From the NCBI GenBank assembly GCA_027490095.1, contig JAIXYT010000049.1, positions 1 to 64,000 of the forward strand: a stretch of DNA of 64,000 nt, given 5' to 3'. The notes beneath the pieces are model-generated. The model had not been told where the DNA came from, made no database searches, and saw only the letters and a program-made list of their open reading frames with translations. The DNA is from Sphingomonadales bacterium. GTDB lineage: Bacteria > Pseudomonadota > Alphaproteobacteria > Sphingomonadales > Sphingomonadaceae. Each line of letters opens with the position of its first letter. Within the stretch, counting starts at the first letter, position 1. Made by a program: the position numbers and the translations under genes. Shown in pieces: positions 20,142 to 31,927 of this stretch.

Positions 20142-21929
20142 GTGACCGAAGCCTACAAGATCATCGACCATGCCTACGACGCGGTCGTCGTCGGCGCCGG
20201 CGGCTCGGGCCTTCGTGCCACCATGGGCATCGCCGAGACGGGGCTCAAGACCGCCTGCATCACCAAGGTCTTCCCGACCCGCAGCCATACGGTTGCAGCA
20301 CAGGGCGGTATCGCGGCTGCGCTGGGCAACATGGGGCCCGACCACTGGACCTGGCACATGTACGACACCGTCAAGGGATCGGACTGGCTGGGCGACCAGG
20401 ATGCGATCGAATATCTCTGCCGCGAAGCACCCGCCGCCGTCTACGAGCTCGAGCATTTCGGCGTGCCCTTCAGCCGCACCAACGAGGGCAAGATCTACCA
20501 GCGCGCCTTCGGCGGCATGACGCAGAACATGGGCGAAGGCCCCGCCGCCCAGCGCACCTGCGCCGCGGCCGACCGCACCGGCCACGCCATGCTCCACGCG
20601 CTCTACCAGCAGAGCCTGAAGCACGACGCCGACTTCTACATCGAGTATTTCGCGATCGACCTCATCATGGTCGATGGCGAGTGCCGTGGCGTCATCGCCA
20701 TCAACATGGAAGACGGCTCCATCCACCGCTTCCGCGCCCACTCGGTCGTGCTGGCAACCGGCGGCTACGGCCGGGCCTATTTCTCGGCAACCAGCGCCCA
20801 CACCTCCACCGGCGACGGCGGCGGCATGGTGCTGCGCGCAGGCCTGCCCATGCAGGACATGGAGTTCGTCCAGTTCCACCCGACCGGCATCTACGGCGCC
20901 GGCGTCCTCATCACCGAAGGCGCACGCGGCGAGGGCGGCTACCTCACCAACAGCCAGGGTGAGCGCTTCATGGAGCGTTACGCGCCCTCCGCGAAGGACC
21001 TCGCCAGCCGCGACGTCGTCTCGCGCTCCATGGCGATGGAAATCCGCGAGGGCCGGGGCGTCGGCAAGGAAGGCGACCACATCTTCCTCCACCTCGACCA
21101 CATCGACCCCAAGATCCTGCACGAACGCCTTCCCGGCATTTCGGAAACCGCCAAGATCTTCGCCGGCGTCGACGTCACGCGTGCGCCCATCCCGGTCACG
21201 CCCACCGTCCACTACAACATGGGCGGAATCCCCACGAACTATTGGGGCGAGGTCGTCACCATCAAGGACGGCAATCCCGACCAGGTCGTCCCCGGCCTGT
21301 TCGCGGTGGGCGAAGCTGCCTGCGTGTCGGTGCACGGCGCCAACCGTCTGGGCTCCAACAGCCTCATCGATCTCGTGGTCTTCGGCCGCGCAACGGGCAT
21401 GCGCATCGGCCAGACGGTAAAGCCCATGACGGCGCTTCCGCCGCTGCCAAAGGATAGCGCCGATTTCGCGCTGACCCGGCTCGACAATCTGCGCCACAGC
21501 AAGGGCGGCAGCCCGACGGCCGCCATCCGGCTCGCCATGCAGAAGACGATGCAGTCCAACTGCGCGGTCTTCCGCACCACCGAGATCCTCGAGGAAGGCA
21601 TCCGCAAGATCGACGCGGTCTACCAGCAGATGGCAGACATCGGCATTTCCGACCGCAGTCTCGTCTTCAACACCGACCTCATCGAGGCGCTCGAGCTCGA
21701 CAACATGATCGGCCAGGCGGTCGTCACGATGCACAGCGCGGCCAACCGCAAGGAAAGCCGCGGTGCCCACATGCACGAGGACTTCCCGAACCGGAACGAT
21801 GACGAGTGGATGAAGCACAGCATCGGCTGGTTCCGCGACGGCAAGGTGAGCCTGGATGCCCGCCCCGTGCACCAGTACACGCTCACCGAGGAAGTCAGCT
21901 ACATCAAGCCCAAAGCGCGGGTTTACTGA
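20142..21929 (+). CDS. sdhA: Succinate dehydrogenase flavoprotein subunit
   Basis: The 595-residue catalytic subunit. It has the FAD dinucleotide motif [11 protein letters not shown], the histidine that normally carries covalent FAD in [11 protein letters not shown], and the active-site stretch [11 protein letters not shown]. The HxxxR regions are intact and the length is normal. It oxidises succinate to fumarate on the cytoplasmic face. The start is GTG 20142 (reading [14 protein letters not shown]), one base after the sdhD stop. Confidence 0.98.
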   Translation: MTEAYKIIDHAYDAVVVGAGGSGLRATMGIAETGLKTACITKVFPTRSHTVAAQGGIAAALGNMGPDHWTWHMYDTVKGSDWLGDQDAIEYLCREAPAAVYELEHFGVPFSRTNEGKIYQRAFGGMTQNMGEGPAAQRTCAAADRTGHAMLHALYQQSLKHDADFYIEYFAIDLIMVDGECRGVIAINMEDGSIHRFRAHSVVLATGGYGRAYFSATSAHTSTGDGGGMVLRAGLPMQDMEFVQFHPTGIYGAGVLITEGARGEGGYLTNSQGERFMERYAPSAKDLASRDVVSRSMAMEIREGRGVGKEGDHIFLHLDHIDPKILHERLPGISETAKIFAGVDVTRAPIPVTPTVHYNMGGIPTNYWGEVVTIKDGNPDQVVPGLFAVGEAACVSVHGANRLGSNSLIDLVVFGRATGMRIGQTVKPMTALPPLPKDSADFALTRLDNLRHSKGGSPTAAIRLAMQKTMQSNCAVFRTTEILEEGIRKIDAVYQQMADIGISDRSLVFNTDLIEALELDNMIGQAVVTMHSAANRKESRGAHMHEDFPNRNDDEWMKHSIGWFRDGKVSLDARPVHQYTLTEEVSYIKPKARVY

Positions 21930-21936
21930 GGGTACC

Positions 21937-22722
21937 ATGGCAGAGTTCGCACTCCCCGCTAACAGCAGGATCTCCGGCCAGGGCAAGTCCTACGCCGCCC
22001 CCGCCGGTGCCAAGCGCACCAAGACCTTCAAGATCTACCGCTGGTCGCCCGACGACAAGGCGAACCCGCGCTACGACAGTTACACCCTCGATCTCGATGA
22101 TTGCGGCCCGATGGTCCTCGACGCCCTTATCAAGATCAAGGGCGAGGTCGACCCGACGCTCACCTTCCGCCGCTCCTGCCGCGAAGGCATCTGCGGCTCC
22201 TGCGCGATGAACATCGACGGCTCGAACACGCTCGCCTGCACCATGGCGATCGAGGATGTGAAGGGCGACGTCACCATCACGCCGCTCCCGCATATGCAGG
22301 TCGTGAAGGACCTGGTGCCCGACATGACGCATTTCTATGCGCAATATGCCAGCATCAAGCCCTGGCTGCAGACGGTCACGCCCGCACCCGCCATGAAAGA
22401 GCGCACGCAGTCCCCCGAGGACCGCGCCAAGCTCGACGGCCTCTACGAGTGCATCCTCTGCGCCTGCTGCTCCACCTCCTGCCCCAGCTACTGGTGGAAC
22501 TCCGACCGCTTCCTGGGCCCCGCGATCCTGCTCCAGGCCTATCGCTGGCTCGCCGACAGCCGCGACGAGATGACGGGCGAGCGCCTCGACCAGCTCGAAG
22601 ACCCGTTCCGCCTCTACCGCTGCCACACGATCATGAACTGCGCGAACGTCTGCCCGAAGGGCCTGAACCCGGCGAAGGCGATCGCGGAGATCAAGAAACT
22701 CATGGTCACGCGCGCGGTATGA
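21937..22722 (+). CDS. sdhB: Succinate dehydrogenase iron-sulfur subunit
   Basis: A 261-residue subunit with the three Fe-S clusters. The [2Fe-2S] Cys set is in CREGICGSC with a later ACT, the [4Fe-4S] in [12 protein letters not shown], and the [3Fe-4S] in [14 protein letters not shown]. It relays electrons from FAD to quinone. ATG 21937 is 7 bp after sdhA. It is the last gene of the operon, followed by a structured intergenic element (22731-22858). Confidence 0.98.
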   Translation: MAEFALPANSRISGQGKSYAAPAGAKRTKTFKIYRWSPDDKANPRYDSYTLDLDDCGPMVLDALIKIKGEVDPTLTFRRSCREGICGSCAMNIDGSNTLACTMAIEDVKGDVTITPLPHMQVVKDLVPDMTHFYAQYASIKPWLQTVTPAPAMKERTQSPEDRAKLDGLYECILCACCSTSCPSYWWNSDRFLGPAILLQAYRWLADSRDEMTGERLDQLEDPFRLYRCHTIMNCANVCPKGLNPAKAIAEIKKLMVTRAV

Positions 22723-22730
22723 CGGCGAGA

Positions 22731-22858
22731 GCTAGCGCAGCGCGCTAGCCTTGAGACTCGTCATCGCGCGGCGGCCGGCGGAGTCGGCGATCTCTATCGC
22801 CGACCCGTCCGACGAATCGCGGCTTTGCCGCGAAAACGTCCTTGCTTTCTTTCCTGTT
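22731..22858 (+). repeat. Three-hairpin 3' element, copy 1 (after sdhB)
   Basis: Hairpin A is GCTAGCGC/GCGCTAGC (22731-22749). Hairpin B is GTCGGCGAT-CTCT-ATCGCCGAC (22783-22804), a perfect 9-bp stem. Hairpin C is TCGCGGC-TTT-GCCGCGA (22817-22833), followed by a pyrimidine-rich run near 22841-22858. A 44-bp core (22772-22815) is identical to the minus-strand copy after cysK. The layout looks like a terminator-type 3' UTR for sdhCDAB. A further hairpin with the same TTT loop, CGCGGGC/GCCCGCG, lies at 22873-22889. Confidence 0.75.
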
Positions 22859-22915
22859 CCACCCAGCGGACTCGCGGGCTTTGCCCGCGGCCGCCATCCC
22901 GCTAGCCTCCCCCTC

Positions 22916-23722
22916 ATGCGCCACACCCGCCTCCTCGCCGCAGCCGCAACCCTCACCCTCGCCGCCTGCAGCACCCCTGCGCCAACACCCCCACCATCCC
23001 GCCCGGCGCCCCCCCAGGCCCTCAGCCCGATCCACCAGAATCTCGCCCCCCACGAAACCCTCTGGCACATCCGCGCCGGCCTCAACGTCGCCGCCCTCAG
23101 CTGTGCGCAGAAGGTCGGCCCAGGCATCGTCACCGATTACAACGCCTTCCTGAAGGCAAAGCAGGCGCTGCTGGCAGAGGCCTATGAGCAGCTGTCAGCC
23201 GACTATCGCGCCAAGGGCGGCAACTGGCAGCGCGCGCTCGATGCCGACATGACCAAACTCTACAACCACTTCGCATCCCCCACCGCCCAGGCCGCCTTCT
23301 GCGAGGCGGCCGCCGCCGAGCTGAAGCGCGCAATCGCCGCATCGCCCGAGGGCGATTGGGCAGCCGTCCTGCAGCGTCTCGACACGCCCTTCACCGGCCC
23401 GCCCCAGCTGGCGGCCCCCAGCGCCCCACCGGCCGCACGCAGTCTTCTCGCAATGCCCGAACCGGCAGCCCAGTCCATCCCGGCCGGATGGCGCATCCAG
23501 CTCGGTGCCTTCACCGGCAAGGCCGCCGCCGAAGCCGCCTGGACCAACGTGAAGGGCCGCAGCGCCGAACTCGGCAGCCTTCAGCCCCATTTCGAACCCG
23601 TGCCCGGCAAGCCCCTCGTCCGCCTGCAGGTAAAGGGCGTCGAAAGCCGCGAACAGGCGATCCAGCTCTGCGCCCATGCGGCCGCCGCAGGCTTCGATTG
23701 CATGCCGGTGAAGGGGGTGTGA
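22916..23722 (+). CDS. SPOR-domain lipoprotein
   Basis: A 268-residue protein. The N terminus is a lipoprotein signal with lipobox LAAC, followed by a Pro-rich spacer. Residues about 190-268 form a SPOR domain (WRIQLGAFTGKAAAEAAW ... PLVRLQVKGVESREQA), a fold that binds denuded peptidoglycan glycans at division sites. The middle is helical with two cysteines. The probable location is the periplasmic face of a membrane. The ATG at 22916 has a weak ribosome site. It begins a plus-strand run towards the thioesterase gene, 53 bp away. Confidence 0.82.
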   Translation: MRHTRLLAAAATLTLAACSTPAPTPPPSRPAPPQALSPIHQNLAPHETLWHIRAGLNVAALSCAQKVGPGIVTDYNAFLKAKQALLAEAYEQLSADYRAKGGNWQRALDADMTKLYNHFASPTAQAAFCEAAAAELKRAIAASPEGDWAAVLQRLDTPFTGPPQLAAPSAPPAARSLLAMPEPAAQSIPAGWRIQLGAFTGKAAAEAAWTNVKGRSAELGSLQPHFEPVPGKPLVRLQVKGVESREQAIQLCAHAAAAGFDCMPVKGV

Positions 23723-23775
23723 CCAGCCAAAGCGCCAGCCTTGCAGGCGGCAGGGCAGGGGGCTAACCCCCGCAT

Positions 23776-24228
23776 ATGGCAGCATCACTTGTGGAAGAGG
23801 GCCCCTGGAAGGGCTGGAAGGCCTGGCACGCGCGCCCCGAGGGCCGCTTCGTCGACGGCCTCGGCGACGTCTATTACCGCGATGAACCCGTCAACGGCGG
23901 CCCCGGCATCCTCTGCTGCATCGAAACCGCCCGCAAGCACGCCAACGGCCTCGGTTTCTTGCACGGCGGCTTCCTGATGGCCTTCGTCGACGTCACGATG
24001 TTCGCAACCATCCGCCACATGCTCGATCAGTCCGCGGGCGTCACCCTGCAATGCTCAACCGATTTCATCGGCGCCGGCGCCATCGGCAAGGTGCTCGAAG
24101 GGCGGGGCCACATCGTAAAGGAAACCGGCAAGATGGTCTGGGTGTCCGGCACCCTCACCCAGGACGAGGGCGCCCATCTCGTCTGCCAGTGGCACGGAAT
24201 CCTCCGCAAGGTGCCCCGCACGCGGTGA
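23776..24228 (+). CDS. PaaI-type hotdog thioesterase
   Basis: A 150-residue hotdog-fold protein. GLGFLHGGFLMAFVDVTMF is the signature helix region, with HGG the usual catalytic or CoA-contacting loop, and LQCSTDFIGAGAIG and GKMVWVSGTL are the later strands. It is expected to hydrolyse an acyl- or aryl-CoA in the cytoplasm; the substrate is not predictable. The stop overlaps the zapE start by four bases (GTGA). Confidence 0.85.
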   Translation: MAASLVEEGPWKGWKAWHARPEGRFVDGLGDVYYRDEPVNGGPGILCCIETARKHANGLGFLHGGFLMAFVDVTMFATIRHMLDQSAGVTLQCSTDFIGAGAIGKVLEGRGHIVKETGKMVWVSGTLTQDEGAHLVCQWHGILRKVPRTR

Positions 24229-25358
24229 GCGGCGTCCGCAAAGCCTATGACGCGCTGGTCACCGCTGGCGAGCTGAAGCCGGATCCGGCCCAGGCGGCGG
24301 TTGCCGACAAGCTCGAAACCCTCGCCCGCATGCTCGAACGCCCGGTCGAGAAGCCCGGCGCACTCGCCCGCCTGTTCGGCGCCAAGCCCCCACCCTCGGT
24401 TCGCGGCGCCTATCTATGGGGCGGCGTCGGCCGCGGCAAATCCATGCTCATGGACCTCTTCTTCCAGCATGTGTCCGTGCCGCCCGCGCGCCGCATCCAC
24501 TTCCACGAATTCATGCTCGAAACCCACGCCCGCATCGCGAAGGCACGCGCCCGCATCCAGGCCGAAGGGGGGGAGGGTGATCCTATCCCCGCCGTCGCAG
24601 CGCAATGGGCCGCCGAAGCCCGCCTCCTCGCCTTCGACGAGATGCAGGTCACCAATGTCGCCGACGCAATGATCCTCTCGCGCCTGTTCACGGCCCTGCT
24701 GGCTGCCGGCACCACCGTCGTCGCCACGTCCAACCGGCACCCGCGCGATCTCTACAAGGACGGTCTCAACCGCGAACTGTTCCTGCCCTTCATCGCGCTG
24801 CTCGAATCCGAGCTCGACGTCATCGCCCTCGACGGCCCCATCGACTACCGGCTCGACCGCCTGGGCGGCATGCCCACCTACTACACGCCCAACGGCCCCG
24901 AAGCGTCCGCCGCCCTCTCCGAACTCTTCTTCCGCCTCACCGACTTTCCCGTCGAGGACCGCACAAAGGTCCCCACCAACGAACTCGATGTCGGCGGCGG
25001 CCGCACCCTCCATGTCCCCAAAAGCCTGAAGGGCGTCGCCGTCTTCTCCTTCAAGCGCCTGTGCGGCGAGGCACGCGGTGCCGCCGACTATCTTGCCATC
25101 GCGCGCACCTACCACACCGTCTTCCTGGTCGGTGTGCCGATCCTCGGCCCCGAAAACCGCAACGAGGCCGCCCGCTTCGTCACCCTCATCGACGCGCTCT
25201 ACGAATGGCACTGCAAGCTGATGATCGCAGCCGATGCCCGGCCGGATCAGCTCTACCCCAAGGGCGACGGCCGCTTCGAATTCGACCGCACCGTCTCGCG
25301 CCTCATGGAGATGCAGTCGGCCGACTATCTCGCCGAGGGCCATGGAATCCGGGCCTGA
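24225..25358 (+). CDS. zapE: AFG1-like ATPase, cell division protein ZapE
   Basis: A 377-residue P-loop ATPase of the AFG1/ZapE family, known to act on the Z-ring and, in mitochondria, on membrane protein turnover. Walker A is WGGVGRGKSM (65-74), Walker B is LLAFDEMQVTN, and a sensor region TTVVATSNRHP follows. The family block IHFHEFM is present. The start is GTG 24225, overlapping the thioesterase stop. Confidence 0.93.
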   Translation: MSGVRKAYDALVTAGELKPDPAQAAVADKLETLARMLERPVEKPGALARLFGAKPPPSVRGAYLWGGVGRGKSMLMDLFFQHVSVPPARRIHFHEFMLETHARIAKARARIQAEGGEGDPIPAVAAQWAAEARLLAFDEMQVTNVADAMILSRLFTALLAAGTTVVATSNRHPRDLYKDGLNRELFLPFIALLESELDVIALDGPIDYRLDRLGGMPTYYTPNGPEASAALSELFFRLTDFPVEDRTKVPTNELDVGGGRTLHVPKSLKGVAVFSFKRLCGEARGAADYLAIARTYHTVFLVGVPILGPENRNEAARFVTLIDALYEWHCKLMIAADARPDQLYPKGDGRFEFDRTVSRLMEMQSADYLAEGHGIRA

Positions 25359-25414
25359 CAGTGCCATTTTTTGGCTAGTTGTCCGCCACCGACCCGCGCC
25401 ATAGTCAACCCCTC

Positions 25415-26458
25415 ATGGACCGCGCCAAGAGCCGCATCTTCCCGATCCTTCTCGGCCTCGTCGCCGTCGCCGCGCTCGCAGGCGGGCTCTGGTGGTGGCT
25501 GGAAGGCCGGCACTGGCAGGCAACCGACAACGCCTACATCGAGGCCGACATGGCCGTCATCGCCGCCAAGGTGCCGGGCTATGTTGCAGCGGTCGACGTG
25601 GTCGACAACCAGCAGGTCAAGGCCGGCGATCCGCTCGTCCATATCGTTGATGCCGAATATCGCGCAGCCCTCGCCAGCGCCGAGGCCGAGGTCGAGCGCC
25701 TTGCCCGCCAGCGCGGTGCCGCCGGCGCGCGCATCGTCGCCGAGGCCGAACAGGTGGTCGAAGCCCAGGCGGCACTCAGGGCCGCCGAGGCCCAGGTTCG
25801 CCGCGCCGAGGCCGACGCTGCGCGCGCGGAGGGGCTCCTCGCCCAGGGCTTCTCCACGCGCGCCGTCGTCGATGCCCGCCGGGCCGAAGCGGAGGCCGCA
25901 GCCGCCCTCGTCGCCGAACGCCGCGCGGGCATCGCTGGTGCACGGGCCGGCCAGCAGGCCGCCTCGGGCGACGCCGGCGGGGCAGGGGCCGCCATCAAGG
26001 CCGCGCTCGCCCAGGCAGAGGTCGCCTGCCTCGATTTGGAGAACACCGTCATCCGCGCCCCGTTCGACGGCGTGATCGGCAACCGCAGCGTCCGCCCCGG
26101 CCAGTTCGCCCGGGCCGGCCTCCAGCTGATGGTCGTCGTGCCGGTCGAAAAGGCCTTCCTGGTCGCCAATTTCAAGGAAACCCAGGTGTCGGGCATGAAG
26201 CCCGGCATGCCCGTCGAGATCACCCTCGACGCCTATCCCGACACGCCGCTGAACGGCCGCATCGAGAGCTTCTCGCCCGCCTCGGGCTCGCGCTTCTCGG
26301 TCATCCCGCCGGAAAACGCGACCGGCAACTTCACCCGCATCGTCCAGCGCGTGCCCGTGCGCATCACCATCGACCGCCCGCTCCCCGAAGCCGTGCGCCT
26401 CACCCCCGGCACCTCGGCGAACGTCCGGGTCGATCTCCGCCGCCGGCCCGCCGCATGA
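25415..26458 (+). CDS. EmrA-type membrane fusion protein (HlyD family)
   Basis: A 347-residue periplasmic adaptor with one N-terminal helix (about 8-28). The barrel-sandwich halves are recognisable (TDNAYIEADMAVIAAKVPGY and VIRAPFDGVIGNRSV), separated by a long Ala/Glu/Arg-rich coiled coil (about 95-200). These adaptors link a DHA2 exporter to an outer-membrane channel. The partner exporter overlaps by four bases downstream. ATG 25415 is used; a TTG at 25379 would add 12 residues. No outer-membrane factor or regulator is adjacent. Confidence 0.9.
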   Translation: MDRAKSRIFPILLGLVAVAALAGGLWWWLEGRHWQATDNAYIEADMAVIAAKVPGYVAAVDVVDNQQVKAGDPLVHIVDAEYRAALASAEAEVERLARQRGAAGARIVAEAEQVVEAQAALRAAEAQVRRAEADAARAEGLLAQGFSTRAVVDARRAEAEAAAALVAERRAGIAGARAGQQAASGDAGGAGAAIKAALAQAEVACLDLENTVIRAPFDGVIGNRSVRPGQFARAGLQLMVVVPVEKAFLVANFKETQVSGMKPGMPVEITLDAYPDTPLNGRIESFSPASGSRFSVIPPENATGNFTRIVQRVPVRITIDRPLPEAVRLTPGTSANVRVDLRRRPAA

Positions 26459-28068
26459 GCACCGCAGTCCGCCTCGATCCGGCGGACGCACCCGCCCCTC
26501 CGGCCCCCGGCCTCTCCGACACCGGCAAGCCCGACGCCGCCACCTTCTTCGCCTTCACCCTGATGGCCTTCGGCATGTTCATGGCGATCCTCGACATCCA
26601 GATCGTCGCCGCCTCGCTCGGCCAGATCCAGGCCGGCCTCTCCGCATCCGCCGACGAGATCGCCTGGGTGCAGACCAGCTACCTCATCGCCGAAGTCGTC
26701 ATGATCCCGCTCTCCGGCTTCCTCTCCCGCGCCATCGGCATCCGCCTGCTCTTCGTCCTGTCGTGCGCCGGCTTCACGCTCGCCAGCCTCGCCTGCGCGC
26801 TGGTCACCTCGATCGAGGGCATGATCGCCGCCCGCGCCGTCCAGGGCTTCGTGGGCGGCGCCATGATCCCCACCGTCTATGCCGCCTCCTTCCTGATGTT
26901 CGGCCGCGCCCGCCAGGCTCGCGTCACGGTCGCCATCTCCTTCATCGTCACGCTGGCCCCCACCATCGGCCCGGCACTCGGCGGCTGGCTCACCGGCGTC
27001 CTCTCCTGGCACTGGCTGTTCCTCATCAACATCATCCCCGGCGTCTTCATCACGGCCGGCGTCGCCCTCCTCGTGCGCTTCGACGACCACCCGGATCCCT
27101 CGCTCCTCAGGCGCGTCGATCTCCTCGGCCTCGTCGCACTCTCGCTGCTGTGCGGCGGCTTCGTCTTCATCCTCGAGGACGGCACCCGCCGCCAGTGGTT
27201 CGACGACGAGGCCGTGCGCGCCGTGGCGGCCATTGCCTTCGCCTCCGCCCTCATCCTCTGGTGGCGGATCCGCAACGCGCCCGAACCCATCATCTCGCTC
27301 CGCCCCTTCACCAACCTCAACTTCGCAGCCGGCGCGCTGATGGGCGCCGTGTTCGGAATCGGGCTCTACGGCCTCGTCTATCTCTACCCGCTCTACCTCG
27401 GCCGCGTCGCCAACCTCTCCTCGCAGCAGATCGGCACCACCGTGTTCGTCACCGGCCTCTTCATGGGCCTCGGCGCCCCGCTCGCCGGCTTCCTTTCTAC
27501 CCGGATCGACATCCGCCTCCTCGCCAGCATGGGCTTCCTGCTGCTCGCCACCTCCACCTTCATCACCACCAACATCACCAACGACTGGCGCTTCGAGCAG
27601 CTCTTCTGGCCCCAGGCGCTGCGCGGCCTCGGCATCATGTGCTGCATCGTGTCGGTCAGCGTGATGGCCTTCGCAACGCTCCCCCAGGTGATGATCAAGG
27701 ATTCGACCGGCCTCTTCACACTCTTCCGCAACCTCGGCGGCGCGGTCGGAATCGCGATCATCAACACCATGCTGGCCGTGCGCACCAACTTCCACCAGGC
27801 GCGCCTCGCCGAATCCGCCAACCCGGCCCGGCCTGAGATCGCCGAGCGGATCGAGATGATGACGAACATGGGGATCGCCCGCGGCTTTCCGGATCCCGAA
27901 GCCTTTGCCCTTCGCGCGCTGGCCAACACCATCCACCGCGAAGCCCTGGTGATGGCCATCGCCGACGCCTTCCTGGTGCTCAGCATCGTCTTCCTATGCT
28001 TTGCGCTGATCCCGCCCTTTTTGAAGAAGCCCGGCACCTTCTCGGATCCTGCGCCGGATACGCACTAG
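26455..28068 (+). CDS. EmrB/DHA2-family drug exporter
   Basis: A 537-residue MFS transporter with 14 predicted helices. Motifs include LDIQIVAASLGQI in helix 1, EIAWVQTSYLIAEVVMIPL in helix 2, and the antiporter-type PTIGPALGGWLTG in helix 5. It is paired with the upstream EmrA-type adaptor, so it probably exports hydrophobic compounds using the proton gradient. The substrate is unknown. It ends 87 bp before mdh. Confidence 0.92.
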   Translation: MSTAVRLDPADAPAPPAPGLSDTGKPDAATFFAFTLMAFGMFMAILDIQIVAASLGQIQAGLSASADEIAWVQTSYLIAEVVMIPLSGFLSRAIGIRLLFVLSCAGFTLASLACALVTSIEGMIAARAVQGFVGGAMIPTVYAASFLMFGRARQARVTVAISFIVTLAPTIGPALGGWLTGVLSWHWLFLINIIPGVFITAGVALLVRFDDHPDPSLLRRVDLLGLVALSLLCGGFVFILEDGTRRQWFDDEAVRAVAAIAFASALILWWRIRNAPEPIISLRPFTNLNFAAGALMGAVFGIGLYGLVYLYPLYLGRVANLSSQQIGTTVFVTGLFMGLGAPLAGFLSTRIDIRLLASMGFLLLATSTFITTNITNDWRFEQLFWPQALRGLGIMCCIVSVSVMAFATLPQVMIKDSTGLFTLFRNLGGAVGIAIINTMLAVRTNFHQARLAESANPARPEIAERIEMMTNMGIARGFPDPEAFALRALANTIHREALVMAIADAFLVLSIVFLCFALIPPFLKKPGTFSDPAPDTH

Positions 28069-28091
28069 ACAAAGGTCGAGGTGCTATGCGG

Positions 28092-29696
<1,605 letters not shown>

Positions 29697-29736
29697 TCAC
29701 TATCCTGTCCCTTCCGAGACATAGGACCATAAACGC

Positions 29737-30936
29737 ATGAACATTCACGAATATCAGGCCAAGGAACTGCTCGCCAAATGGGGCGTGCCGATCCCCAGGG
29801 GCGTCGCCGCCTTCTCGGTCGCCGAAGCCGTCGCCGCAGTCTCCCAGCTGCCGGGGCCGCTCTATGTCGTGAAGGCGCAGATCCACGCCGGCGGCCGCGG
29901 CAAGGGCAAGTTCAAGGAATTGCCGCCCGAAGCCAAGGGCGGCGTCCGCCTCGCCCGCTCCGCCGATGATGTGAAGGCCGCCGCCACCGACATGCTCGGC
30001 AACACCCTCGTCACCATCCAGACGGGCGCTTCGGGCAAGCAGGTGAACCGCCTCTACGTCACCGACGGCGTCGACATCGCCAAGGAATTCTATCTCGCTT
30101 TCCTCGTGGACCGCGCCTCTGGCCGCGTCGCCTGCGTCGCCTCCACCGAAGGCGGGATGGACATCGAAACGGTCGCCCACGACACGCCGGAAAAGATCCG
30201 CACCTTCACCATCGATCCGGCCACCGGCTGGCGCCCCCACCACGGCCGCACCGTCGCCGCAGCACTCGGCCTCACCGGCGATCTCGCCAAACAGGCGGGC
30301 GACACCTCGGCCAAGCTCTACGCCGCCTTCATCGGCACGGATGCCTCCCAGATCGAGATCAACCCGCTCGCCGTGACTGACGACGGCAAGCTGATGGTCC
30401 TCGACGCCAAGGTCGGCTTCGACAGCAACGCGCTCGCCCGCCACCCGGACCTGATGGAGCTGCGCGACCTCACCGAGGAAGACCCGGCCGAAGTCGAGGC
30501 CAGCAAATACGACCTCGCCTTCATCAAGCTCGACGGCAACATCGGCTGCCTCGTCAACGGCGCCGGTCTCGCCATGGCGACGATGGACATCATCAAGCTG
30601 AACGGCGCCGAGCCCGCCAACTTCCTCGACGTCGGCGGCGGGGCAGACAAGGAAAAGGTCACAAACGCCTTCAAGCTGATCCTCGCCGACCCGGCAGTCG
30701 AAGGCATCCTCGTCAACATCTTCGGCGGCATCATGCGCTGCGACATCATCGCGGAAGGCATCATCGCCGCCGCGAAGGAGGTGAACCTCAGCGTTCCCCT
30801 CGTCGTCCGCCTCGAAGGCACCAACGTCGATCTGGGCAAGGAAATCCTCGCGAAATCCGGCCTCCCGATCGTCTCCGCAGACGACCTCGGCGACGCCGCC
30901 CGCAAGATCGTCGCCGAAGTGAAGAAGGCCGCCTGA
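29737..30936 (+). CDS. sucC: Succinyl-CoA synthetase beta subunit
   Basis: A 399-residue ATP-grasp subunit of succinyl-CoA ligase, which makes ATP or GTP from succinyl-CoA. It has [20 protein letters not shown] at the N terminus, [22 protein letters not shown] and [12 protein letters not shown]. The length is normal. The stop shares a base with the sucD start (TGATG), as usual for this pair. Confidence 0.98.
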   Translation: MNIHEYQAKELLAKWGVPIPRGVAAFSVAEAVAAVSQLPGPLYVVKAQIHAGGRGKGKFKELPPEAKGGVRLARSADDVKAAATDMLGNTLVTIQTGASGKQVNRLYVTDGVDIAKEFYLAFLVDRASGRVACVASTEGGMDIETVAHDTPEKIRTFTIDPATGWRPHHGRTVAAALGLTGDLAKQAGDTSAKLYAAFIGTDASQIEINPLAVTDDGKLMVLDAKVGFDSNALARHPDLMELRDLTEEDPAEVEASKYDLAFIKLDGNIGCLVNGAGLAMATMDIIKLNGAEPANFLDVGGGADKEKVTNAFKLILADPAVEGILVNIFGGIMRCDIIAEGIIAAAKEVNLSVPLVVRLEGTNVDLGKEILAKSGLPIVSADDLGDAARKIVAEVKKAA

Positions 30937-31820
30937 TGTCCATTCTCGTGAACAGCCAAACCAAGGTCATCTGCCAGGGCTTCACCGGCAAGCAGGGCAC
31001 CTTCCATTCCGAAGCGGCCATCGCCTACGGCACGAAGATGGTCGGCGGCACCGCGCCGGGGAAGGGCGGCTCCACCCACCTCGGCCTCCCCGTGTTCGAC
31101 ACGGTGATGGAAGCCCGCGAGGCAACCGGCGCCGACGCCTCCGTCGTCTATGTCCCGCCCTTCGGCGCAGCAGACGCCATCCTGGAGGCGATCGCGGCCG
31201 AAATCCCGCTCATCGTCTGCATCACCGAAGGCATCCCCGTCCTCGACATGGTGCCCGTGAAACGCGCGCTCCAGGGCTCCAAATCGCGCCTCATCGGCCC
31301 GAACTGCCCCGGCGTTCTCACGCCCGGCGAGTGCAAGATCGGCATCATGCCCGGCTCCATTTTCTCCAAGGGTTCGGTCGGCGTCGTCAGCCGCTCCGGC
31401 ACGCTCACCTACGAAGCCGTTTTCCAGACCACCAACGAGGGTCTCGGCCAGACCACCGCAGTCGGCATCGGCGGCGACCCCGTCAACGGCACCAACTTCA
31501 TCGATGTGCTCGAAAAGTTCATGGCCGACGAAGCCACCAAGTCCATCATCATGATCGGCGAGATCGGCGGCAGCGCCGAGGAAGAGGCCGCCCAGTTCAT
31601 CAAGGACGAGGCACGGGCCGGCCGAAAGAAGCCCATGGTCGGCTTCATCGCCGGCCCCACGGCCCCCCCGGGCCGCCGCATGGGCCATGCCGGCGCCATC
31701 GTCTCGGGCGGCCAAGGCAAGGCCGAGGACAAGATCGCGGCCATGGAATCGGCCGGGATCAAGGTCAGCCCCAGCCCGTCCGAGCTCGGCCGAACGCTGA
31801 AGGCGCTCCTGTCGGCCTGA
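30936..31820 (+). CDS. sucD: Succinyl-CoA synthetase alpha subunit
   Basis: A 294-residue CoA-binding subunit. It has the CoA-binding [25 protein letters not shown] and IGPNCPGV blocks. The active-site His that becomes phosphorylated is in [14 protein letters not shown]. It forms the enzyme with SucC. It is followed by a 107-bp gap with a strong hairpin before sucA. Confidence 0.98.
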   Translation: MSILVNSQTKVICQGFTGKQGTFHSEAAIAYGTKMVGGTAPGKGGSTHLGLPVFDTVMEAREATGADASVVYVPPFGAADAILEAIAAEIPLIVCITEGIPVLDMVPVKRALQGSKSRLIGPNCPGVLTPGECKIGIMPGSIFSKGSVGVVSRSGTLTYEAVFQTTNEGLGQTTAVGIGGDPVNGTNFIDVLEKFMADEATKSIIMIGEIGGSAEEEAAQFIKDEARAGRKKPMVGFIAGPTAPPGRRMGHAGAIVSGGQGKAEDKIAAMESAGIKVSPSPSELGRTLKALLSA

Positions 31821-31875
31821 ACTTTTTCCCTGTTCGGGCCGTTAACAGACGCATGGCTGCCATACGATGAGTGCA

Positions 31876-31904
31876 AGCGGTTGAGGAGTTTCGCCTCAAC
31901 CGCT
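31876..31904 (+). promoter_or_regulatory. Perfect 11-bp hairpin between sucD and sucA
   Basis: AGCGGTTGAGG / CCTCAACCGCT pair perfectly around a 7-nt AGTTTCG loop. It lies 56 bp after sucD and 23 bp before the sucA GTG. No T-run follows, so it may be an mRNA processing or stability element, a weak attenuator, or a protein site rather than a plain terminator. Confidence 0.6.
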
Positions 31905-31927
31905 ATCTCCGCACGACTTGGTAATAG

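Noticed and set aside
20079-21986. A 635-codon minus-strand open frame opposite sdhA
   Set aside because: Antisense shadow of sdhA; the composition is typical of such shadows and no domain is visible.
26233-27936. A 567-codon minus-strand frame rich in Glu, Asp, Gly and His
   Set aside because: Antisense of the EmrB-type transporter; the acidic composition is the mirror of hydrophobic codons.
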